A stretch of DNA of 64,000 nt from an uncultured Eggerthellaceae bacterium (lineage in GTDB: Bacteria > Actinomycetota > Coriobacteriia > Coriobacteriales > Eggerthellaceae). The notes under the pieces are model-generated. The model was not told the DNA's origin. It searched no databases and saw only the letters and a list, made by a program, of their open reading frames with translations. The translations under genes were made by a program, and so were the position numbers. This document shows positions 24,153 to 30,696 of this stretch, piece after piece (the stretch's first letter is position 1; every line of letters begins with the position of its first letter). The stretch spans positions 124,001 to 188,000 of the forward strand of contig CAUDUM010000003.1 in NCBI GenBank assembly GCA_958452575.1, read 5' to 3'.

Positions 24153-24180
24153 TTGGGACGATGCGTCGATGAAGTAGAAT
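24153..24180 (+). promoter_or_regulatory. Promoter of the two-component operon, leaderless geometry
   Basis: TTGGGA (24153-24158), 16-bp spacer, TAGAAT (24175-24180). The ATG of the regulator is eight bases after the -10, so transcription should begin at or next to the start codon. No Shine-Dalgarno sequence lies before it. Confidence 0.55.
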
Positions 24181-24187
24181 ACGAGCC

Positions 24188-24880
24188 ATGATTTACTACA
24201 TTGAAGACGATACCAACATCCGCGATCTGACGATCTACGCGCTTCGCCAAGCGGGGTTTGAGGCCGAAGGATTTGCCGCTGCGCCCGAATTCTTCGAAGC
24301 GTGCCGACGCCAGCTTCCCGAGCTCATCCTCCTCGACATCATGCTTCCCGAGATAGACGGGCTCGAGATCCTGCATATGCTGCGCGAGGATCAGTCCACC
24401 AAAAACCTTCCGGTGATGATGCTCACGGCCAAGGGCACCGAGTTCGACACGGTGAGCGGCTTGGATGCCGGCGCCGACGACTACCTGGCCAAGCCGTTCG
24501 GCATGATGGAGCTGGTCTCCCGCGTCAACGCGCTTTTGCGCCGCGCCGCCGCGCCTGCGGTGATGGCGGACGACGAGCTGACGTGCGGTCCCGTCGTGCT
24601 GCGCACGGCGGCGCATTCGGTCGAAGCCGGCGGCAATCCGGTGACGCTCACCCTCAAGGAGTTCGACCTTTTGCGCACGCTCATGGTCAACAACGGCCGC
24701 GTGCTCACGCGCAGCCAGCTGCTCGAAGAGGTGTGGGGGATCACCTATGTCGGCGAGACGCGCACGGTCGACGTCCACATCCAGACGCTGCGCCAAAAGC
24801 TCGCCGCCGCCTGCCCGGGTGCCGATGCCTGCATCGGCACGGTCCGCGGCGTGGGCTACTGCCTGAAACGCCCCTCGTAG
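24188..24880 (+). CDS. OmpR/PhoB-family response regulator
   Basis: 230 residues. Receiver domain: acidic pair EDD at 6-8, phospho-acceptor Asp50 in LILLDIMLPEIDG, Thr in MLTAKG, Lys in YLAKPFG. The C-terminal winged helix (about 130-228) has LTLKEFDLLRTLMVNNGRVLTRSQLLEEVWG and RTVDVHIQTLRQKL. It would be phosphorylated by the kinase encoded next, 13 bp downstream. Probably translated from a leaderless mRNA. The regulon is not visible; PhoB-like sensing cannot be inferred from sequence alone. Confidence 0.95.
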   Translation: MIYYIEDDTNIRDLTIYALRQAGFEAEGFAAAPEFFEACRRQLPELILLDIMLPEIDGLEILHMLREDQSTKNLPVMMLTAKGTEFDTVSGLDAGADDYLAKPFGMMELVSRVNALLRRAAAPAVMADDELTCGPVVLRTAAHSVEAGGNPVTLTLKEFDLLRTLMVNNGRVLTRSQLLEEVWGITYVGETRTVDVHIQTLRQKLAAACPGADACIGTVRGVGYCLKRPS

Positions 24881-24893
24881 CGAGGCGCCGCGC

Positions 24894-26363
24894 ATGATCG
24901 CGAAATTCTCCGGCTCCCCGCTCAAGGTCAAAAGCCTGGCGGGGCGCATCTTCCTCAGCGTCCTGGCTTTCGTGCTTGTCACGATCATCGCGGTGGCGCT
25001 CGTCCTCACGTCCGTGTTCTACCTGTTCTCCGCCAGCGAGGGGGAGGGCAACCTGATGCGCCAGGCGCGCGAGGCGGCGGCGTTGCTCCAAGACGCTCCC
25101 GATGATCAGGCCGAGGTCGACGAGCTGAGCTTCCAGTTCGACGGGGAGATCCGCTACACCCTTATCAACTCGGACGGCGACGTGCTGTTCGACAGCGACG
25201 CCGACGAGGGCGTGATGGAAAACCACGCCAACCGTCCCGAGTTCGTCGAAGCGTGCGAGCGGGGCGAGGCGCTCAGCGTGCGTTTCTCCTCGACGTTGCA
25301 GACCGACACCGTGTACGCGGCGGTGCTGCTCGACGATGGCGATGTGATCCGCCTGTCCGAATCGCGCGCTTCCCTGGTCGCGTTCATGAGCAGCATGGTG
25401 GTGCCGGCGATCGTCATCACGCTGGTCGCCGCGGTGCTTGCCTTTGCAGTGTCGCGCCTGCTCACCAAGCACATCATGAAGCCCATCGACGCGCTCGACT
25501 TTGCCAACCCCCTCGAGAACGAGATCTACGAGGAGATGGATCCGCTCCTGTTCCGCATCGACGAGCAGCAGCGCCAGCTCAAGCAGCAAAACATCGAGCT
25601 CGCGCAGGCCGAGAGCATGCGCCGCGACTTCTCGAGCAATGTGAGCCACGAGATGAAAACGCCGCTGCAGGTGATCTCGGGCTACGCCGAGCTGATGAAA
25701 AACGACATGGTCGCCCCCGAGGATCGACGCAGGTTCGCCGGCCTCATCTACGACGAGGCGCAGGCGATGCGCCTGTTGATCAACGATGTGCTGACCCTGT
25801 CGCGCCTCGATGAGACGACGCTTCAGCAAACCGACGCCAAGCCGCTCGACCTCACCGCGCTGGCGCGCCGCGTGCGGATGCGCCTGGAAAGCTTCGCCGC
25901 CGAGAAGGTGGTGCGGGTCAAGGTGACGGGGGAGCCCGCCTACATCATGGGCAACGAGACCATGGCCGAGGAGATGCTCTACAACCTGCTGGAGAACAGC
26001 ATCCGCTACAATCGCACCGGCGGCGAGGTGCATATTGCAATCACGCGTGAAAAGCCCAAATCAGGAGATATTTTTGCCGAAGGAGGCCGTTTGGAGGCGC
26101 CCAACGGCGTCATCGTGGTGCGGGTGAGCGATACGGGACGCGGCATTCCCGAGGAGTACCGCGAGAAGATATTCGAGCGTTTCTTCCGCGTCGACAAAAG
26201 CCGCTCCAAGGACACCGGAGGCACGGGACTCGGGCTGGCGATCGTCAAGCACACCGTGCTGTACCACCATGGCACGATCAACGTCGAAAGCGAAGAAGAC
26301 AAGGGGACGACGTTCACGTTGAGGTTCGCCGCCGTGGAGCCTTTGGAGGATGACGAGCAGTAG
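24894..26363 (+). CDS. Membrane sensor histidine kinase (PhoR/ArlS-like)
   Basis: 489 residues. Helix 1 (about 18-44), an extracytoplasmic domain of about 120 residues, helix 2 (about 163-188), then HisKA with the phospho-histidine near residue 252 in NVSHEMKTPLQVISGYAELM. The ATPase domain shows the N box LLENSIRYNRTGG, G1 DTGRGIPEEY, the F box ERFFRVDKS and G2 GGTGLGLAIVKH. Shares the operon with the regulator upstream. The ligand cannot be told: no named sensor motif is seen in the extracytoplasmic region. Confidence 0.95.
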   Translation: MIAKFSGSPLKVKSLAGRIFLSVLAFVLVTIIAVALVLTSVFYLFSASEGEGNLMRQAREAAALLQDAPDDQAEVDELSFQFDGEIRYTLINSDGDVLFDSDADEGVMENHANRPEFVEACERGEALSVRFSSTLQTDTVYAAVLLDDGDVIRLSESRASLVAFMSSMVVPAIVITLVAAVLAFAVSRLLTKHIMKPIDALDFANPLENEIYEEMDPLLFRIDEQQRQLKQQNIELAQAESMRRDFSSNVSHEMKTPLQVISGYAELMKNDMVAPEDRRRFAGLIYDEAQAMRLLINDVLTLSRLDETTLQQTDAKPLDLTALARRVRMRLESFAAEKVVRVKVTGEPAYIMGNETMAEEMLYNLLENSIRYNRTGGEVHIAITREKPKSGDIFAEGGRLEAPNGVIVVRVSDTGRGIPEEYREKIFERFFRVDKSRSKDTGGTGLGLAIVKHTVLYHHGTINVESEEDKGTTFTLRFAAVEPLEDDEQ

Positions 26364-26461
26364 CGTTCGGTGCTTCGAGTGGGGTGCGTGCCCCTCCTCT
26401 TGTTCGTGCGCTGCGGTATGTCAAGTCTTTAATTTGGCCGCGCGTGCCCTATACTCACAAG

Positions 26462-26617
26462 TAGGTTCCACCCTCGGATCCATACTTTTTGCGATGGACC
26501 GACGTATTATGCACAGGGAGCTCAAGATAGCGAGTGAAACGGAGATTCGCATCCGTTGATGCGAAAGCCGGGAAGCAAGCTGCGAGCACCCACCTTTCGA
26601 GGTGGGTTCATCCTTCT
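26462..26617 (+). ncRNA. Candidate structured RNA upstream of rarA (possibly 6S RNA)
   Basis: TATACT (26450-26455) is a -10, and the region ends in an 8-bp UUCG-loop hairpin ACCCACCT-TTCG-AGGTGGGT (26588-26607) with a pyrimidine tail, about 156 nt later. Between them is the perfect hairpin TTCGCATC-CGTT-GATGCGAA (26546-26565), flanked by CGG/CCG and GGGAGCTC (26516) / GAGCACCC (26584). The 5' GGTTCCACC-C-TC can pair with 3' GAGGTGGG as a closing stem, making a long irregular hairpin with a large internal bubble. In several Firmicutes the 6S gene sits near rarA, as I recall, which supports the idea. I cannot confirm the family from sequence alone. Confidence 0.45.
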
Positions 26618-26641
26618 GGCCGGGGGTGGGGCTTTTCTTTT

Positions 26642-26807
26642 GTTCCGCTTGCCTGCCGGCCGTCGGAACCTGTCGACGCTGCGAAGGGCCCTGGCACCGG
26701 ATCTCGCGGCGATCCCGAGGACTCGCGTACCGAAGTACGCTTCGCCCTCGCGATCCCCACGATCTCCGGCGCCAGGGCCCTTCTCGCTGACTTATGCTCG
26801 ACCTGGG
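26642..26807 (+). repeat. Structured repeat, copy C
   Basis: First hairpin is weaker here (GTTCCG...CGGAAC). Long hairpin: AGGGCCCTGG/CCAGGGCCCT, a one-sided change in the CA internal loop (CA/CG), CCGGA/TCCGG, arms with GATC on both sides and CGAG/CTCG, then the invariant core GCGTAC-CGAA-GTACGC (26725-26740). Tail TCTCGCTGACTTATGCTCGA then CCTGGG, nearly identical to copy B. It lies between the RNA candidate and the rarA promoter. Confidence 0.8.
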
Positions 26808-26937
26808 CGATAAAATATTCTGCTCGCTGCTGCGAACGACCAAGGCGAAAAAAACTTGCTCGGTCTTCCGTCTCGGTTTGCTCCGTACAATCTCTTGGTG
26901 CGTTTCGGTCTTCTTGAAGGGCAAACAGGCGTTCGTG

Positions 26938-26946
26938 TGGTACTAT
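26938..26946 (+). promoter_or_regulatory. Extended -10 of rarA, leaderless geometry
   Basis: TGGTACTAT; the rarA ATG (26953) is seven bases after the -10 and no ribosome site precedes it. Confidence 0.5.
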
Positions 26947-26952
26947 GCGCCC

Positions 26953-28275
26953 ATGGATACTCTTTTCTCTGAAATCGAACAGCAGGCACGCTCGTCCGTG
27001 GCGCCGTTGGCGGTGCGGATGCGGCCGCGCACGCTTGACGAGCTGGTCGGTCAGGACGAGGCGGTGGGGCCGGGCAGCTGGCTGCGCGCCGCGATCGAGC
27101 AGGACCGCCTGAGCTCGATCATCCTGTACGGACCGGCCGGCACGGGCAAAACCTCGCTCGCGCACGTGATCGCCCAGGCGACCAAGGCGACGTTCGTCGA
27201 GGTGTCGGCGATCGGCGGCACGGTGTCCGATCTGCGTCGCGAAATCGACGCCGCCGAAAAGCGCCTGGCGATGAGCGGTACGCGCACGATCCTGTTCGTC
27301 GACGAGATCCACCGCTTCAACCGCAGCCAGCAGGATTCGCTTCTTCACGCGGTGGAGGACCGCATCATCGTGCTGGTGGGCGCCACCACCGAAAACCCGT
27401 TCTTCGAGGTCAACTCGGCGCTCATCTCGCGCTCTCGCGTGGTCGAGCTGCACAGCCTCCCCGATGCGGACATCGTGCGCCTCATCGAGCATGCGCTTTC
27501 CGACGAGCGCGGCTTGGGAGGGCGATTCCGCCTCACCGACGAGGCGCGCGCCGCGATCGTCCTGCTCGCAGGCGGTGACGGGCGCGCCGCCCTCACCACG
27601 TTGGAGTTGGCGGCGGGCATGGTCGAGGAGGGCACGCCGGATGCCCCCGCCGAGATCGGCGAGGACACGGTCCGCGCGGCCGCGCCGCATCGCAGCCTTC
27701 CCTACGACAAGAACAAGGACATGCATTACGACGTCATCTCGGCGTTCATCAAGTCCATGCGCGGAAGCGACCCCGATGCCGCGCTGTATTGGCTCGCGCG
27801 CATGATCGATGGCGGCGAGGACCCCAAGTTCATCGCGCGCCGCATGTTCATCGCGGCATCCGAAGACATCGGCAACGCGGATCCCCAGGCGCTGCTCGTC
27901 GCGGAAGCGGCGTTCCGCTCGGCGGAGGTGATCGGCTATCCCGAATGCCGCATCAACCTGGCTCAGGCGGCGATCTACCTGGCGCTTGCCCCCAAGAGCA
28001 ACGCCGCCGAGGCGGGCATCGACGCCGCTCTGCGCGAGGTGCGCAACGGTCCCGCGCGCGCCGTCCCGGACCATCTGCGCGATCGCCATCGTCCCGGCTC
28101 GGATGAGTACGGCGCCTACCTGTACCCCCACGACTATCCCGGAGGTTGGGTGGACCAGCGCTATCTGCCCGAGGGACTCGAGCGCGGCTGCTTCTACCGC
28201 TCGAGCGATCGCGGCTGGGAGGCGTACCGGGCCGATTCCATCGCGCGCGACCGCGCGGAACGCGACGGGCGCTGA
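26953..28275 (+). CDS. rarA: Replication-associated recombination protein A (AAA+ ATPase)
   Basis: MgsA/RarA family, acting at stalled replication forks with SSB. 440 residues from the ATG that opens MDTLFSEIEQQA, typical of the family. Walker A GPAGTGKTSLA (about 59-69), Walker B LFVDEIHRFNRSQQD near residue 114, sensor GATTENPFFEVNSALISRSRV. The C-terminal tetramerisation part includes KNKDMHYDVISAFIKSMRGSDPDAALYWLARMI (about 258-290) and IGNADPQALLVAEAA. The gene is monocistronic and apparently leaderless. Confidence 0.95.
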   Translation: MDTLFSEIEQQARSSVAPLAVRMRPRTLDELVGQDEAVGPGSWLRAAIEQDRLSSIILYGPAGTGKTSLAHVIAQATKATFVEVSAIGGTVSDLRREIDAAEKRLAMSGTRTILFVDEIHRFNRSQQDSLLHAVEDRIIVLVGATTENPFFEVNSALISRSRVVELHSLPDADIVRLIEHALSDERGLGGRFRLTDEARAAIVLLAGGDGRAALTTLELAAGMVEEGTPDAPAEIGEDTVRAAAPHRSLPYDKNKDMHYDVISAFIKSMRGSDPDAALYWLARMIDGGEDPKFIARRMFIAASEDIGNADPQALLVAEAAFRSAEVIGYPECRINLAQAAIYLALAPKSNAAEAGIDAALREVRNGPARAVPDHLRDRHRPGSDEYGAYLYPHDYPGGWVDQRYLPEGLERGCFYRSSDRGWEAYRADSIARDRAERDGR

Positions 28276-28413
28276 TCGCCCTTTCCTCCGCGCATCGCCG
28301 CCCTTGCGCCGCCGCGCACGCCAAGCCGCGTCCGCCGCGGGCGTCCCAGATGGCGGTACGGTGACGATTGCCGTATCCAACAGGCGGTTCGCGCGTCGCC
28401 CGCTGCGCGAACG

Positions 28414-28422
28414 TGCTATAGT
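28414..28422 (+). promoter_or_regulatory. Extended -10 promoter for 28474-30543
   Basis: TGCTATAGT. An imperfect hairpin AGGCGG...CCGCCT follows in the leader before the AGGAGG site. Confidence 0.5.
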
Positions 28423-28473
28423 GATGGCTTCAGGCGGACTGTGGGCCCGCCTTGGCGGACCAGGAGGTTCATC

Positions 28474-29208
28474 GTGGATTTCAACGAGATCATCGGCACG
28501 GCGCTTCCCATCGTCTACGTGGTCGTGGGCGTCGTCTTGGTATGGCTCATCGTCGAGCTGGTGCTGACCGTGCGCCGCACGCGCCAGACAGTCGACGACA
28601 TCAAAAAGCAGGTCGAGCCCACGCTCGCGCACGTCGAGAGCATCACGGCATCGCTCGAGCCTGCCACCAAGAAGATCGATCCCCTGGTCGACCGCGTCTC
28701 TTTGACGGTGGATGCCGCCAACCTCGAGATCATGCGCCTCGATCAGATCCTCGAGGACGTGAGCGAGGTCACCGACACCGTCTCGTCGACGGTGTCGACG
28801 GTCGACGCCATCACGAGCGCTCCGATGGACATCGTCAACAACGTCGCTGGCAAGGTGCGCGGTGCGTTTCGCTCCCGCGGAGCAAGCGAGGAGTCGATGG
28901 CGCTGGGCGATCAGAAGGCCGAAGCCGCGCGTGAGGAGCGCGAGGCGCAGGAGCAGCTCGATCGCGCGGGCAAGAAGGCGCGCGCCGTCGAGCGCATTGA
29001 GCGATCGAAGCAGGCCGACGATGCCGTTGATGCTCCGTCCGCTGGCGAAGAGGGGAAAAGCGCGTCTCCGGCACCCGCGCAGGACGGCTACTTCACCTTC
29101 GGCGCCTCCTCTGACAAGCAGTCCTCTTCTGGTTCCGACGACGCCGCCCCGGCAGGAGGCGCGCTCGCCGACGACGAGCCGGACGAAGAAGATTTCGCGC
29201 GCATCTAG
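28474..29208 (+). CDS. DUF948-type membrane-anchored protein with long charged tail
   Basis: 244 residues from GTG 28474 behind CAGGAGG. An N-terminal membrane helix (about 9-32: LPIVYVVVGVVLVWLIVELVL) is followed by a coiled-coil-like region (RQTVDDIKKQVEPTLAHVESI, DPLVDRVSLTVDAANLEI, SEVTDTVSSTVSTVDAI), as in DUF948/general-stress YtxG-like proteins. Residues about 150-244 are Ala/Glu/Lys/Ser-rich and probably disordered. Function not known. Gene order with the AI-2E permease 18 bp downstream suggests an envelope-related operon. Confidence 0.75.
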   Translation: MDFNEIIGTALPIVYVVVGVVLVWLIVELVLTVRRTRQTVDDIKKQVEPTLAHVESITASLEPATKKIDPLVDRVSLTVDAANLEIMRLDQILEDVSEVTDTVSSTVSTVDAITSAPMDIVNNVAGKVRGAFRSRGASEESMALGDQKAEAAREEREAQEQLDRAGKKARAVERIERSKQADDAVDAPSAGEEGKSASPAPAQDGYFTFGASSDKQSSSGSDDAAPAGGALADDEPDEEDFARI

Positions 29209-29226
29209 GCGTCAAGGTCGTTGGGC

Positions 29227-30543
29227 ATGCGCGATTTGGAACTCCCCGAACTCGATCCCCGCGCCCCCGAGGTGCAGCGACGTGCGCTCAAGGCGCGCCG
29301 CCGCTTCTTGGGCGTTTGGACGACGGTTGGCGCCATCCTGCTCGCGGCGGTGGCGATCTATCTGCTCAACGTTCTGTCCGCGCCGATGGGCGTCATCATC
29401 TGGGCGACCATCATCGTGTTCTGCCTGCGCGGCATCGTCAACGGGCTTGAGAAGCGCGGCTTCAACCGCGGCGTTGGCACCGCCATCGCCTACATCATCA
29501 TGTTCGTCGTGCTCGGAGCGCTGTTCGTCTTGATGTTCTCGCCGGTGTTCGGCTTCGGCAACCAGTTCGCCAACTTGGTCGAGAGCATCCCCGGCTACGT
29601 GCAAAGCGCCATCGATTGGGGCAACGGCATCTACCATCGCTACGCGAGCCTGTTCGAAAACGAGAGCGTGCGCCAGGGCATCAACGATGTGCTGGCAGCC
29701 GCCGGCACGTGGGCGACCAACTTCTTCAGCCAAAGCGCGTCGGGGGCCATCTCGATCGGCGCAGGGGTGGCCAACAGCTTCGTCGCCATCGGCTTCGGCC
29801 TGGTGGTGGCGTTTTGGATCTTGATGGAACTGCCCGCGCTCGGCCGCGAGTGCAAGCGCCTCGCCGGTCCCAACCGCCAAGAGGACCTTGAGATGCTGCA
29901 CGTGACGTTCACGCGCGTTATGGGCGGCTACATCAAGGCGACGCTGATGCAGTGCGCCATCATCGGCATCGGCTGCGGTATCCTGTTCGCGGTGGCGGGC
30001 ATCCCCAACTACGCCGCGTTGGGCGTCATCGCCGGCCTGCTCAACATCATCCCCGTCGTCGGACCGTGGCTCGGCGGCGCGCTCGCGGCGATCGTGGGCC
30101 TGTTCGTCAGTCCGATCGCCGTCGTCGTGGCGTTTGTGGGCACCATCGCCATCCAGCAGATCGTCTACACGTTCGTCTCTCCCAAGATCATGGCGGACTC
30201 GGTGGACGTCCATCCGGCGCTCACCCTGATCACGTTGCTGGCGGGCTCCGCCATCGGCGGCGCCATGAGCGGGTTCGTGGGTTCGATTTTCGGCATGTTG
30301 GTGGCGATTCCCGCCGTGGCAGTGGCCAAAGCGGTTTTCGTGTATTATTTCGAGAAGCGCACCGGCCGCCAGCTGGTCGCCGAGGACGGCGTGTTCTTCA
30401 AAGGGACGCCCTCCGAGGGGGACCAGGTCGATCCCCTGGGAGATGTCACCGCGCTGCATCCCGATTCGACGGGGTCGATGCAGCGCATCCAGGAGATCAA
30501 GGAGCAGGCCGCAAGCCGCGCCAACCGGCGCCGACGGCGCTAG
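29227..30543 (+). CDS. AI-2E family transporter (permease)
   Basis: 438 residues, seven to eight membrane helices. The PF01594 signatures are present: FWILMELPAL, GGYIKATLMQCAIIGIGCGILF, IAGLLNIIPVVGPWLGG, AIQQIVYTFVSPKIMADSVDVHPALTLI (shown in short runs). Family members include TqsA and sodium-dependent antiporters; the substrate here is unknown. ATG 29227 is preferred to TTG 29221 because AAGG (29214) spaces better. The basic C-terminus (RANRRRRR) is cytoplasmic. A terminator follows. Confidence 0.88.
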   Translation: MRDLELPELDPRAPEVQRRALKARRRFLGVWTTVGAILLAAVAIYLLNVLSAPMGVIIWATIIVFCLRGIVNGLEKRGFNRGVGTAIAYIIMFVVLGALFVLMFSPVFGFGNQFANLVESIPGYVQSAIDWGNGIYHRYASLFENESVRQGINDVLAAAGTWATNFFSQSASGAISIGAGVANSFVAIGFGLVVAFWILMELPALGRECKRLAGPNRQEDLEMLHVTFTRVMGGYIKATLMQCAIIGIGCGILFAVAGIPNYAALGVIAGLLNIIPVVGPWLGGALAAIVGLFVSPIAVVVAFVGTIAIQQIVYTFVSPKIMADSVDVHPALTLITLLAGSAIGGAMSGFVGSIFGMLVAIPAVAVAKAVFVYYFEKRTGRQLVAEDGVFFKGTPSEGDQVDPLGDVTALHPDSTGSMQRIQEIKEQAASRANRRRRR

Positions 30544-30568
30544 ACGACACGGCGCATATGCGTTGCAG

Positions 30569-30596
30569 CCGCCCGGTTCTGGCGACCGGGCGGTTT
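30569..30596 (+). terminator. Terminator after the AI-2E gene
   Basis: CCGCCCGGT/ACCGGGCGG, 9 bp, 7-nt loop, then TTTC. Confidence 0.65.
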
Positions 30597-30696
30597 CATG
30601 AAGGGAAACAGCGCACCGCCAGCGCGCGTGCGTGCAGAAAGACGGAATGGGGGCCGATGCGGCTCCCGGACAAGGTGAAAAGGCGAGTTTACGAGT

